Assembly (NCBI GenBank): GCA_963810755.1
Contig: CAWEOP010000006.1
Span: 124,001-188,000, forward strand
DNA: 64,000 nt
Source of the DNA: FEN-1219 sp963810755
Lineage (GTDB): Bacteria; Pseudomonadota; Gammaproteobacteria; Steroidobacterales; Rariloculaceae
Reading direction: 5' to 3'
In this document: positions 43,251 to 51,839 of the stretch, in pieces
Numbering within the stretch: the first letter of the stretch is position 1
Layout of the letters: each line of letters opens with the position of its first letter
Made by a program: the position numbers and the translations under genes
The notes under the pieces: model-generated
Told to the model about the DNA's origin: nothing
Seen by the model: only the letters and a program-made list of their open reading frames with translations
The model's database searches: none

Positions 43251-44288
43251 TTAGAGATGCTCTTGGCCCAGCAATCCGAGCTTGATCAAGTCCTGCACGT
43301 CGAGCACGCCGACCGGCTTCTTACCGTCGACGACGATGATGCTGTCGAGCTCTTTGCTCTTGAAGATCTTCACCGCCTCGTTGAGCAGCGCGTCGTGAGC
43401 GACGGTGACTGGCGACGTCGAGAAGCCGATCTCGGCCAGTTTTTTGTCGAGAATCGCGCGCCCGCCCGCCTGCAACTTGCGGCGCAGATCGCCGTCCGTG
43501 AAAATTCCCGCGACGGCGCCCTTGCCGTCGACGAGCGTGACGGTGCCAAGCCGCGACTCCGTCATCTTCACCATCGCGTTGCTGAGCGTTTCGCTCGTCT
43601 CGCAGACGGGGTTCGACGCGCGAATCACGTCCTTCACGCGCGTCGTCATCAGCGCCGTGTGCTCGCGGAACTGCGCGGTGCCCGCCGCCGTCAGCGTGTT
43701 CTCGCACAGGTTCTTCATCACGCTGAACGGCATCGTGCACACGTGCGCGCCGGCGAGCATCGCTTGGCGAACGTGCTCCGCGTGGCGCACGGATGAGAAC
43801 ATCACCTTGCTGTCGTAGCCGTAGCGGTCGATCACGTCGACGATCTGCTCGAACAGCTGAATCGCGTCGTGGCCTTGGTCCTGCATGCGGCCGGCGAGCG
43901 GGCAGATGAACGACGCGCCCGCCTCCATCGCCATGTACGCCTGGTTCAGCGTGTAGATGAGGTGGACGTTCACCCGATGCCCCTTGTCGACGAGGCGCTT
44001 GCACGCCTTCACGCCGTCGTTCGAGATGGGCACCTTGAACACGGGCTCGCGCTCGAGCGGCAGGCCGAGCAGCCGCTCCGCTTCCGCGAGGATCGCGTCC
44101 GGCGTGTCGCCGAGCGCCTCGACCTGGAGCTCGGGCACCATGCCCGACAGCTTCACGATCGCGGCGTCGATGTCCGTGATGCCATGCCGATGCATGAACG
44201 TGGGCGTCGTCGTGAGCCCTTTGACGAAGCCGAAGTCGAGCGCCGCTTCGATCTCTTTGAAGTCGACAGAGTCGAGATAAAGTTCCAT
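43251..44288 (-). CDS. Transaldolase/FSA-type aldolase fused to KdsD-like CBS pair
   Basis: 345 residues. Residues 1-200 are a small transaldolase/fructose-6-phosphate aldolase barrel: MELYLDSVDF start, LTTTPTF, EREPVFKVPISNDG with Lys85 at the Schiff-base position, GRMQDQG. By-eye alignment to E. coli FSA puts Leu where Tyr131 is and Thr where Asn28 is. About 219-340 are two CBS domains carrying GIFTDGDLRR and VGVLDVQDLIKLGLL, a pattern characteristic of arabinose-5-phosphate isomerase KdsD/KpsF; the SIS isomerase domain is absent. It lies between kdsA (3 bases) and the KdsC-like gene (abutting). I infer it supplies or regulates the sugar-phosphate precursor of Kdo. Confidence 0.88.
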   Translation of the reverse strand: MELYLDSVDFKEIEAALDFGFVKGLTTTPTFMHRHGITDIDAAIVKLSGMVPELQVEALGDTPDAILAEAERLLGLPLEREPVFKVPISNDGVKACKRLVDKGHRVNVHLIYTLNQAYMAMEAGASFICPLAGRMQDQGHDAIQLFEQIVDVIDRYGYDSKVMFSSVRHAEHVRQAMLAGAHVCTMPFSVMKNLCENTLTAAGTAQFREHTALMTTRVKDVIRASNPVCETSETLSNAMVKMTESRLGTVTLVDGKGAVAGIFTDGDLRRKLQAGGRAILDKKLAEIGFSTSPVTVAHDALLNEAVKIFKSKELDSIIVVDGKKPVGVLDVQDLIKLGLLGQEHL

Positions 44289-44291
44289 GCC

Positions 44292-45167
44292 TCAGTGCAC
44301 CGTCTGACTGCGAACCAAGTTGTGGATGTCGATCAGCGGCCGCATGAACCGCTCGAGGTCGTCGAGATAGTACTGGCTCGCCGCGTCGCACAGCGCTTCG
44401 GGCGGATTCGGGTGCGCCTCGATGAAGAACCCGTCGACGCCGGCCGCGACGGCCGAGCGCGCGAGCGTATCGAGGAACTGCCGCGAGCTCCCGCGCGGAT
44501 CCTTGCTCGGAATGCCGTACTTGCGGATCGAGTGCCCGGCGTCGAATACCACGGGATACCCGATCTGATTGAGCAAGAAGAAGCTGCGCGGATCGACGAT
44601 GAGGTCGTTGTAGCCGAACGTATAGCCGCGCTCGGTGAGGATGATCTTGTGGTTGCCCGAATCCTCGATCTTCTTGACGGGCTTGGCCATGTTGTCGGGC
44701 GCAATGAATTGGCCGTGCTTGATGTTCACGACCGCGCCGGTCTTCGCAGCGGCGACGACGAGCTCCGACTGCATGCAGAGGTATGCCGGAATCTGGATGA
44801 CGTCGACGACCTCGGCTGCCGGCGCCGCCTGATGCGGATAGTGGATGTCGGTGAGCAGCGGCAGCTCGAACTCGCGCTTCACCTTCTCGAGCAGCTTGAG
44901 GCCCTCCTCGATGCCGGGGCCTTGGTAGAAGTCGAGCGAGCTACGGTTGTCCTTCGAGAACGAGGACTTGAAGATCAGCGAGATGCCGAGATTGGACGCG
45001 ATCTTCTTGAGCCGCTCCGCGGTGCGCATCATCAACGGCTCGGCCTCGATGACGCAGGGGCCGGCGATCAGGAACAGCTGATCCCCGCCGCAGTCGATGT
45101 CACCCACGGATACATGTTTCTTCTGGGCGTGTTTCTCGGCGGGGGACGAACTCGGGGAAGAGCTCAT
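44292..45167 (-). CDS. kdsA: 3-deoxy-8-phosphooctulonate synthase
   Basis: 291 residues. It condenses phosphoenolpyruvate with D-arabinose 5-phosphate to Kdo 8-phosphate in the cytoplasm. Family segments: LFLIAGPCVIEAE, FKSSFSKDNRSS, TDIHYPHQAAPAAEVVDVIQ, NIKHGQFIAP, VFDAGHSI and DGFFIEAHPNP. The N-terminus has a short Ser-rich extension. Its ATG overlaps the stop of the WaaA-like gene by four bases; the aldolase-CBS gene follows after 3 bases. No kdsB or kdsD is in the window. Confidence 0.96.
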   Translation of the reverse strand: MSSSPSSSPAEKHAQKKHVSVGDIDCGGDQLFLIAGPCVIEAEPLMMRTAERLKKIASNLGISLIFKSSFSKDNRSSLDFYQGPGIEEGLKLLEKVKREFELPLLTDIHYPHQAAPAAEVVDVIQIPAYLCMQSELVVAAAKTGAVVNIKHGQFIAPDNMAKPVKKIEDSGNHKIILTERGYTFGYNDLIVDPRSFFLLNQIGYPVVFDAGHSIRKYGIPSKDPRGSSRQFLDTLARSAVAAGVDGFFIEAHPNPPEALCDAASQYYLDDLERFMRPLIDIHNLVRSQTVH

Positions 45168-46525
45168 AGGGTGGAATCCAAGTCCTTGGGCGATCGCGGC
45201 ATTTTGCGGTCTACCAGCGGATGCCGCAAGGGCTCGTGCGCCGCGCGCATGCGCTCGCGTAGCAATTCGTAGTTACGCGCCGTCGCGCCTTGGCCCGCAC
45301 GCACTACGTGCTGCGCGCGTAGCCCGAGCTCGCGCCGCTTCCGTCCGTTCTCCACGAGCTCGACGATGTTCTTCGCTAGCTCGTCGGCATCGGCGACCAA
45401 TCGGCCTGCGTTCGCCGCGAGCAGATCCTCGACCGTTTCCTTGAAGCTGAAGTTGTAAGGGCCGAAGAGGACGGGCACCGACAGGATCGCCGGCTCCATC
45501 AAGTTGTGCCCGCCCTTGTTGGCGCCGCGAAAGAACAAGCTGCCGCCGACGAACGCGATGTCGGCCGCGGCATAGAGGCTGCCGAGCTCGCCGACCGTGT
45601 CGACCACGAGCACGCCGGAGCGTCCAGGCGGCGGCTCCTCCCCGGACGCGACGGCGGTCTTGCGCACCGCGCGCTCACCGCGCGCACGCACGTGCTGCTC
45701 GACGGCCGCGGCGTCGGCCGGATAGCGGGGCGCAATGATCAGCGCGGCGCGGTCATTGGCTGCGCGCGCCGCGGCATACGCGGAGAGCAGCGCCTCATCC
45801 TCCTGCTCGTGCAGGCTGCCGCCGATGATCACGACGTCGTCGTTGGCATAGCCGAGCGCACGACGCAGCGCGACGCCCTGCTCCGCGTCGGCCGGCGCGC
45901 GCGTGAGGTCGTACTTCATGTTGCCCGTCACGCGGATGCGATCCGCCGGCACGCCGAGCGAGCGCAACCGTTCCGCGTGCTCCTCTGTCTGCACGGCCAA
46001 GAGGTCGAGATCCGCGAGCACCCGCGGGATGAGCCCGGTGCGCGCGTGCACGCGATACGACTTCGCGGACATCTTGCCGTTCACGACCACGACGGTCCTA
46101 CCCTCACGGCGCGCGCAGCGGATGAAGTTCGGCCAGAACTCGGACTCCACGATGATCACGAGGCGCGGCTCGAAGTGCCGCAGGAAACGCCGCACGACCC
46201 ACGACAGATCGAGCGGAAATTGGACGACTCGCTGCCGCGGATAGAGCTTGCGGGCGGCCGCGAGCCCGGTCGTGGTGAAAGCGGAGATTACGAGCGGGGT
46301 GCCGGGAAAGTCGCGCTCGAACAACGCGATCAAAGGGCGCAACAGCGACACCTCGCCGGCCGAAGAGCCGTGCAGCCAGATGCTCTCATCGAGCCGCGGG
46401 CCGAGCCCGAGGCCGAAGCGCATCGCAAAATCGCGCCGCCCCGGCGCGAGCGCGAGCCGGTACAAAATCCACGGCGAGAGCAGAATGCACGCGAGGAAAT
46501 ACGCGAAATCGAGCAGCAGCCCCAT
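45164..46525 (-). CDS. Divergent Kdo transferase-like GT-B enzyme (WaaA paralogue)
   Basis: 453 residues, clearly WaaA-related: N-terminal membrane segment, IWLHGSSAGEVSLLRPLIAL (GEV acceptor motif), VIIVESEFWPNFIRCARREG, VTGNMKYDL, VIIGGSLHEQEDE, IAPRYPADAAAVEQH and DTVGELGSLYAAADIAFVGGSL. The usual STHEGEE segment reads GSLHEQED and PRHPERF reads PRYPADA, so it is the more diverged of the two copies in this operon. It may add a different or second ulosonic acid residue. First gene of the five-gene Kdo operon; a promoter is expected in 46526-46607. Confidence 0.87.
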   Translation of the reverse strand: MGLLLDFAYFLACILLSPWILYRLALAPGRRDFAMRFGLGLGPRLDESIWLHGSSAGEVSLLRPLIALFERDFPGTPLVISAFTTTGLAAARKLYPRQRVVQFPLDLSWVVRRFLRHFEPRLVIIVESEFWPNFIRCARREGRTVVVVNGKMSAKSYRVHARTGLIPRVLADLDLLAVQTEEHAERLRSLGVPADRIRVTGNMKYDLTRAPADAEQGVALRRALGYANDDVVIIGGSLHEQEDEALLSAYAAARAANDRAALIIAPRYPADAAAVEQHVRARGERAVRKTAVASGEEPPPGRSGVLVVDTVGELGSLYAAADIAFVGGSLFFRGANKGGHNLMEPAILSVPVLFGPYNFSFKETVEDLLAANAGRLVADADELAKNIVELVENGRKRRELGLRAQHVVRAGQGATARNYELLRERMRAAHEPLRHPLVDRKMPRSPKDLDSTL

Positions 46526-46607
46526 CGACTGTCCTGGCGGCTTGGATCGTGCCGCAGGATTCTATGCTAGTTCGAAGGGTTCGCGGGCTTAAGACGTCGG
46601 CGCGGGC

Positions 46608-47945
46608 TCAACCCTCAGCGCGCAAGCCCCAGAGCTTCGTGACCGGCACGCGCGGATTGGTCGCCGTCGCGAGGTACTGGTCGAGCCACTCGGGCACGAG
46701 ATCGCCGCGCATCGGCCGGCCGATGAAGAAGCCTTGAGCCATCTCGCAGCCGAGATCGCTGATCACCGCGAGCCCCTCGGCGCTGTCGACGCCTTCGGCG
46801 ACGACCCGCATGCCGAGCGCGTGGGCGAGCGCGATCACCGTCTTTACGATCTGCTGATCTTTCTCGTCGAGCGCGATCGTTCCGATGAAGCGCTTGTCGA
46901 TCTTGATCTCCGTGGCCGGAATCTGCTTGAGATAGGACAGCGACGAATAGCCCTTGCCGAAGTCATCGATCGCGAGCTCGATGCCGAGCTTGCGAACGCG
47001 CTCCATGCTGGCGAGCGAAGAAGCGTCGCTTTGCACCAAGCTGTCTTCGGTGAGCTCGATCGTGAGACCGAAGCCCCATTCGTCGAGCGCAACCTTCAGC
47101 AGTTTCAAACGCGTCACGAACTCGCGTTCCGCGAGCACTTGCGGCGACACGTTCACCGCAACGGAAAACGGCTTGGGCAACGCGGCCCACTGCTTGAGCC
47201 GCTCCGCGATGCGGTCGAACACGAACCACGTGATCGGCACGATCACGCCCGAGCGCTCCGCGAGCGGGATGAAATCGCTCGCCGGCACGAAGCGGCCCGA
47301 TTGAGTCCGCCAACGCACGAGCGCTTCGACGCCGCAAACGCGGCGCGCGGCAATCTCGACCTTCGGCTGGAAATAGACCTCGAGCTCGTTTTGCGCGACT
47401 GCGTTCTTGAGCTCGCTCTCGAACTTCCACAACGCCGCCTGCTGCTGCGTCGCATCCGGCCGATAAATGTCGAACGAGAGCTCGTTCTCGCGCGCTTCCT
47501 TGAGCGCGAGCTCGGCGCGGCGGAACAACGACGCCGCATCGTCGGCATGCGACGGGTACACGGCAATGCCGAGCGTAACGTCCACGAGAAACGTATCGCC
47601 GCTCACCTCGATCTGCGGGGGATGGTCCTCGGTGAGCCGAATCGCCGTATCCATCACGGCCGACATCGAGTCGACGTCGAGCAGCACGGCGAAGCGCCGC
47701 TCCGAGAGCCGGATGATCGGGGTACGAGGTGCGAGCGTCTCGCGAAGCTTCTCCGCGTACGCGGCGCAGAACGTCTCGCACTCGTCGTGCCCGAAGGTCG
47801 TCGCGATACGATTGAATGCGTCGAGTTGCCCGAGCAGCAAGCCGACCAAGCGGCCTTGTTGCCCCTGCTTGAGGAATTGCTCGACGAAGCGAATGCTGGC
47901 GCTTCTGTGCTTACCCGAGCCCGAGTCTTCTTGCGCCGCGCTCAC
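46608..47945 (-). CDS. EAL-domain cyclic-di-GMP phosphodiesterase with degenerate GGDEF domain
   Basis: 445 residues. The N-terminal half keeps a GGDEF fold, but the catalytic signature reads SERRF, so diguanylate cyclase activity is unlikely. The C-terminal EAL domain (about 175-425) is complete: GVEALVRW, NVSPQVL, ELTEDSL, DDFGKGYSSLSYL, KIDKRFI and VAEGVD, so c-di-GMP hydrolysis is expected. No membrane segment or sensory domain is visible; the protein should be cytosolic. It precedes the Kdo operon on the same strand by 82 bases. Confidence 0.92.
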   Translation of the reverse strand: MSAAQEDSGSGKHRSASIRFVEQFLKQGQQGRLVGLLLGQLDAFNRIATTFGHDECETFCAAYAEKLRETLAPRTPIIRLSERRFAVLLDVDSMSAVMDTAIRLTEDHPPQIEVSGDTFLVDVTLGIAVYPSHADDAASLFRRAELALKEARENELSFDIYRPDATQQQAALWKFESELKNAVAQNELEVYFQPKVEIAARRVCGVEALVRWRTQSGRFVPASDFIPLAERSGVIVPITWFVFDRIAERLKQWAALPKPFSVAVNVSPQVLAEREFVTRLKLLKVALDEWGFGLTIELTEDSLVQSDASSLASMERVRKLGIELAIDDFGKGYSSLSYLKQIPATEIKIDKRFIGTIALDEKDQQIVKTVIALAHALGMRVVAEGVDSAEGLAVISDLGCEMAQGFFIGRPMRGDLVPEWLDQYLATATNPRVPVTKLWGLRAEG

Positions 47946-48262
47946 TCCGACATCCTTGCCAGATCCTTCCGGAAATATTTCCCAGAAATAGTTCTAATAG
48001 CAGAATGATTTCAACAGAACCGCGGCGCCACCGCTGTGAGCCGAGTCACGGGCATCAGGGGCGGAGCGCGCCTGCGAGAAATTAGCGCGCCGCCGCGCGT
48101 CGGCCATTTCTGACGACGGGCGTCACTCGGGATTGACATAACCGAAACCGCGCTAAGCGCCGCCTGGGTGGCGCCGCCGCTGGCACAACGCTTGCAAAAC
48201 ACCGGGTTGGGAAGGCCCTGCGAGGCCGCCGTAACTCAACCGCAACGTCGAGCGTAACTTCG
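47946..48262. other. 317-base divergent intergenic region
   Basis: This separates the EAL gene (minus strand) from a small plus-strand gene. On the minus strand TTGAAA (48009-48014 in plus coordinates) and TATTTC (47985-47990) with an 18-base spacer form a plausible promoter for the EAL gene. On the plus strand TTGACA at 48133-48138 is a good -35 box, but no convincing -10 follows. The interval is unusually AT-rich near 47980-48015. No RNA gene recognised. Confidence 0.35.
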
Positions 48263-48547
48263 ATGGCAAGAATGAAACCGATGATCCGGCCCTCCGAGAC
48301 CTACACGGAGCCGAATTTCCTGCGGGTCTATACCGCGGCGCAATCCGAGCCGAACGCGGAGCGGCTCGCGACGATCGAGCACTTGTCGTACAAGCCAAAA
48401 GGCGACGGCCAGAGCGGACGCGCCGCCTGGAACTGCTCGACGATCGTCGATTGCGAGGCGATGACGAAAGAAGACGCGATGTTCATCGCCCGCAACTACG
48501 CGATCGAGCACGACGTGCCCGTCATCTACGAGTGCCACAACGACTAG
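48263..48547 (+). CDS. Small protein of unknown function
   Basis: 94 residues (88-90 if an internal ATG at 48275 or 48281 is used). No signal peptide or membrane helix. Features are an Arg/Lys-rich start, then EPNFLRVYTAAQSEPNAE, a Cys pair in AAWNCSTIVDCEAM and an acidic end (VIYECHND). Codon usage is coding-like. It is separate from its neighbours, with a TTGACA box 125 bases upstream. I do not recognise a family. Confidence 0.6.
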   Translation: MARMKPMIRPSETYTEPNFLRVYTAAQSEPNAERLATIEHLSYKPKGDGQSGRAAWNCSTIVDCEAMTKEDAMFIARNYAIEHDVPVIYECHND

Positions 48548-48564
48548 GGTTGTCGCGCGCGCGG

Positions 48565-49302
48565 TCAGGGGTTGAGCTTGGCGCGCAGCTGCGCGGCCGT
48601 GAGGCTCCCCGTTGCGAGCGGCTGGCCGAGATCGAACTCGCGCGTCTTGGCGAGCGAACCCACCACCACCGGATCGAAACCCGCATCGCGAACTAGGCGC
48701 TGCCCGATCTCGAGCGCCGCCGCATCGTCGCCGCCGACCGGGATCGCGAGCCGCTCGGGCTGGCGGTTGCCGTTGTTCGCGAGCGAGGCGGCCGGGATGC
48801 AATTGAACGCGCGCACGACGCGCGTGCTGTGCAACAGCTCCGCGGTCGAAACCCCCGCTCCCTTCTTCTGCCATTCGGCTGCCTGAGCACCGTCGCGGCC
48901 AGTATTGGGATTGCTCGTGTCGATGATCACTTTGCCCGCTAGCTCCGCGCGAAGGTCCTCGCCGATCTGCGGCATCGCGCCGTAAGGAATCGAGACGAGC
49001 ACGACGCTGCCGAACGCAGCCGCTTCTTTCGGCGTGCCCGCGTGCGCTTTCGGCCCGAGCTCCTTGACGAGATCCTGCAGCTCCTCTGGATGACGCGACG
49101 ACACGAACACCTCGTGCCCCGCCTTCACCCAATGGCGCGCGAGCGCGCCGCCGATCTTGCCGGTGCCGATGATGCCGATTTTCAGCGGCGCGCCGGACGC
49201 TTGGGCCTCGACCTTCGCCGCGTCAAGCAGCGTGAAAGTGCCGAGCGTGAGACTCGCGGCGACGGCAAGCAGAGTGCGGCGACGGACGTGTGACGTGAAC
49301 AT
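48565..49302 (-). CDS. Exported NADP-dependent F420-type oxidoreductase
   Basis: 245 residues. An N-terminal export signal with three Arg (HVRRRTLLAVAASLTLG, possibly Tat) is followed by a Rossmann nucleotide site (LKIGIIGTGKIGGALARHW) and SSRHPEEL, IPYGAMP, IDTSNPN and AFNCIPAA, the pattern of NADPH-dependent F420 reductase/NAD(P)-binding F420-type proteins. An exported dinucleotide-binding protein would normally need Tat export with bound cofactor, consistent with the Arg motif. The start ATG at 49302 is chosen by the signal peptide. Confidence 0.83.
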   Translation of the reverse strand: MFTSHVRRRTLLAVAASLTLGTFTLLDAAKVEAQASGAPLKIGIIGTGKIGGALARHWVKAGHEVFVSSRHPEELQDLVKELGPKAHAGTPKEAAAFGSVVLVSIPYGAMPQIGEDLRAELAGKVIIDTSNPNTGRDGAQAAEWQKKGAGVSTAELLHSTRVVRAFNCIPAASLANNGNRQPERLAIPVGGDDAAALEIGQRLVRDAGFDPVVVGSLAKTREFDLGQPLATGSLTAAQLRAKLNP

Positions 49303-49356
49303 GATGCCCCCGGCGTGACGGTGATTCTTGGACCGATGATAACCCGTGCGCATGGG

Positions 49357-50484
49357 CTATTCGCCGGGCCAAGAATTCTCAAGTTTCGTGCGCTCGGCAT
49401 CGAGCAGGGCACGCTTGCGCTCGACACCCCAACGGTAGCCCGCGATACCGCCGTCGCTACGCACCACGCGATGACACGGGATCGCCACCGCCAAGGCGTT
49501 GGCCGCGCACGCGCGCGCGACCGCACGCGCAGAGCTCGGCGCACCTATCGTCGCCGCGATCTCGGCGTAGCTCGCCGTCGACCCCGGCGGGATGTCGCGC
49601 AGCGCGCGCCAAACGCGTTGCTCGAACGCGGAGCCGCGAATGTCGAGCGGCAATTCGCAGCCGAGCTGCGGCGCCTCGACCAGCCCCACGACTCGCGCGA
49701 CCCATTGGTCGAAGTCGCGGTCGCCGGGCTGAAGATCGGCTCTCGGGAAGCGATCCTCGAGCTCGCGGGTGAGCGCGGCCGCGTCGTCGCCGAGCAAGAT
49801 CGCGCAGACGCCGCGCTCGCTCGCTGCGACGAGGATCGCGCCGAGCGAGCATTCGCCCACGGCGAAGCGGATCGCGGCGTTCGCGCCGCCCGCGCGATAG
49901 TCGCGCGCGGGCATGCCGAGGGTCTTACCGGCTTCCGCATAGAACCTGCTGCTCGAGTTGAAGCCGGCCGCGTAGATCGCATCCGTGACCGGCGCGCCTC
50001 TGTGCAACTGCGCGCGCAAACGCTCGGCGCGCTTCTCGCGCGCGTAGACCTGCGGCGTAAGACCGGTCACCTCCTTGAACACGCGCTGGAAGTGGAAGCG
50101 CGACATCGCGGCGGCGGCGGCGAGGTCCGCGACGCGCGGCAACGCCTCCGACTTCTCGACGAGCCGGCACGCAGCGGCGATCGCGGCTACGCGGCGCGCG
50201 GCGAGCTCGGGCCCGCCCGGACGGCAGCGCTTGCACGCGCGAAACCCCGCCGCTTCCGCTTCGGCAGCCGTCGAGTGGAAACGCACGTTGCTGCGAAGAG
50301 GCAAGCGAGCCGCGCATGTCGGCCGGCAATAGACACCCGTGGTTCGGACCGAGTAAAAGAACGCGCCGTCGGCGGAGCTTTCGCGCCGCTGGACGGCCGA
50401 CCAGCGTTCCTCGTCCGTGAGCCATCCGCGTGCCTGGACACCTGCGCGTTCCTTGCGTAACAAATTACCCGCTGTCGAGCTCAT
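49357..50484 (-). CDS. ada: Ada-type DNA alkylation-response regulator/methyltransferase
   Basis: 375 residues with all Ada parts: zinc/phosphotriester domain (GVYCRPTCAARLP with the acceptor Cys; CKRCRPGG), AraC helix-turn-helix (LAAAAAMSRFHFQRVFKEVT; AIYAAGFNSSSRFYAE) and C-terminal O6-alkylguanine methyltransferase (IPCHRVVRSDGG; YRWGVERKRALL). It repairs methyl phosphotriesters and O6-methylguanine, and when methylated activates the adaptive response. AGGAG 7 bases before the ATG at 50484 fixes the start. Confidence 0.96.
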   Translation of the reverse strand: MSSTAGNLLRKERAGVQARGWLTDEERWSAVQRRESSADGAFFYSVRTTGVYCRPTCAARLPLRSNVRFHSTAAEAEAAGFRACKRCRPGGPELAARRVAAIAAACRLVEKSEALPRVADLAAAAAMSRFHFQRVFKEVTGLTPQVYAREKRAERLRAQLHRGAPVTDAIYAAGFNSSSRFYAEAGKTLGMPARDYRAGGANAAIRFAVGECSLGAILVAASERGVCAILLGDDAAALTRELEDRFPRADLQPGDRDFDQWVARVVGLVEAPQLGCELPLDIRGSAFEQRVWRALRDIPPGSTASYAEIAATIGAPSSARAVARACAANALAVAIPCHRVVRSDGGIAGYRWGVERKRALLDAERTKLENSWPGE

Positions 50485-50582
50485 CGCGTCTCTCCTGTGT
50501 CGTTTCTGCTCGAGAGCCAATTTAGCGGCGCCGGCGCCGCGCGACACCCCGCGCGTTGCTTTCGAATTCGAACGGTCCGAGC

Positions 50583-51068
50583 TCATGGCGCGATCTCGAC
50601 TTCCGCCTCGATCTCCACCGGCAAGTTGAACGGCAGCTCCGCGACGCCGACGGCGCTGCGCGAATGCGCGCCGCGCTCCGGACCGTAGAGCTCGAGGATC
50701 AGGTCCGAAAAGCCATTGATCACGCTCGGCTGGGCGTTGAAGCCCGGCGCCGAGCTCACCATGCCGAACACGCGCGCCCACGCGCGCACGCGGTCGAGAT
50801 CGCCGAGCGCGCGCCGCAGGCTGCTCAGCATCGCGAGCGCCGTGAGCCGGGCCGCGCGATAGCCCTGCTCCGCGCTCACCTCGCGCCCGACCTTGCCGAG
50901 CGGCTGAGCGAGGGTGCCATCTGGATTCTGCGGACCGTGACCCGACACGTACGCGCGGCTACCGAGGACTCGGACGAACCGAAACGGCAGCACCACGCCG
51001 GGCGGCGGCGTGATCGGCGGCGGAAGGATCAAACCGAGCGCCGCGAGCTTGCGCTCGACTTCAGCCAT
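50583..51068 (-). CDS. RidA/YjgF-family protein
   Basis: 161 residues of the RidA-like (YjgF/Rid) fold in the longer subgroup annotated as RidA or chorismate-mutase-like: GSRAYVSGHGPQNPDG, GYRAARLTALAMLSSLRRALGDLDRV, INGFSDLILELYG, SRSAVGVAELPFNLPVEIEAEVEI. The Arg that binds carboxylates in deaminating RidA proteins is seen only as the SRSAVG context, so imine deaminase activity is uncertain. Confidence 0.87.
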   Translation of the reverse strand: MAEVERKLAALGLILPPPITPPPGVVLPFRFVRVLGSRAYVSGHGPQNPDGTLAQPLGKVGREVSAEQGYRAARLTALAMLSSLRRALGDLDRVRAWARVFGMVSSAPGFNAQPSVINGFSDLILELYGPERGAHSRSAVGVAELPFNLPVEIEAEVEIAP

Positions 51069-51112
51069 GGCGCGGGAACGAGGGCTGCAGGTGCATCGCG
51101 ATCAACGCGGCT

Positions 51113-51304
51113 TCACGCCGGCGCGCCGCGCGACCGAATCCAAAACCAGACGATGCCGAACGCCCCGAGCACGCCCTGCGCGACAACGAGGCCGAGCCAA
51201 AGCTCGCTCGCAACCTCGGGCCTGCCCGCGAACCGATAGATCGCGTGTGCGAGCACCAGCACGCAGATTCCCACATTGATCAAATAGCGCGACCTGCGAG
51301 TCAT
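51113..51304 (-). CDS. Small two-helix membrane protein
   Basis: 63 residues from an ATG at 51304 directly preceded by a G-rich ribosome site (GGGGAGGGGGG). Two hydrophobic helices (INVGICVLVLAHAIYRF; LWLGLVVAQGVLGAFGIVWF) end in a basic tail (IRSRGAPA). It lies between the MAPEG gene (23 bases upstream) and the RidA-like gene (44 bases downstream). Function unknown. Confidence 0.65.
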   Translation of the reverse strand: MTRRSRYLINVGICVLVLAHAIYRFAGRPEVASELWLGLVVAQGVLGAFGIVWFWIRSRGAPA

Positions 51305-51327
51305 CCCCCCTCCCCTGACGCCGTGCG

Positions 51328-51756
51328 CTAAGCGGCGAAGTAGTCGAGCGCCGCACGCGTCAGCATGAACCATACCGCAACGGTCGCGACGAGGTAGAGG
51401 GAAAAGCGCAGCAGCACGTGATTGAAGGTGCAGTGCACGAGGCTGTGCGCAGCACGAAACGCCACGAACACCCACGCGGCGGCGAGATAGACGGCGTCGA
51501 CGCGATTCGTCACGAACAGGAACAGCGCGAGCGCGTAGAACAGCACCGGAATCTCGAACAGGTTCTTGAGGTTGTCGGATGGGTTCGATACGGCGGCCGG
51601 CGACAGCCGCGCGAGCTCGCCCGGCTTGGCGAGATCCTCCGGCGTCAGGTTCAGCGAGTTGATGAACGGGATGCGGCGCGCGTACATGTACACCCACACG
51701 ACGAGCGTGAGGAACATCATCGCGAAGAATGGGGCGAAGATCGCGGAGGATTCCAT
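51328..51756 (-). CDS. MAPEG-family integral membrane protein
   Basis: 142 residues, four hydrophobic helices. Family-like features include FFAMMFLTLVVWVYMYARR, NPSDNLKNLFEIPVLFYAL and AFRAAHSLVHCTFNHVLLRF, the RxxHxxVH-type pattern of MAPEG (membrane-associated eicosanoid/glutathione metabolism) proteins. In bacteria the role is usually unknown. The start ATG at 51756 is chosen because the family N-terminus begins there. Confidence 0.85.
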   Translation of the reverse strand: MESSAIFAPFFAMMFLTLVVWVYMYARRIPFINSLNLTPEDLAKPGELARLSPAAVSNPSDNLKNLFEIPVLFYALALFLFVTNRVDAVYLAAAWVFVAFRAAHSLVHCTFNHVLLRFSLYLVATVAVWFMLTRAALDYFAA

Positions 51757-51839
51757 CGGTATGCCCGCCCTAGAGTCGCCACGCGGTCGGCGGCACTCCG
51801 AGCACGGAGCCAATAGCGATGACGACGGGCGGCCTCACG

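Noticed and set aside
48011..48202. A 63-codon minus-strand frame upstream of the EAL gene
   Set aside because: Arg/Ala-rich, no ribosome site and no recognisable domain; it lies in the presumed promoter region.
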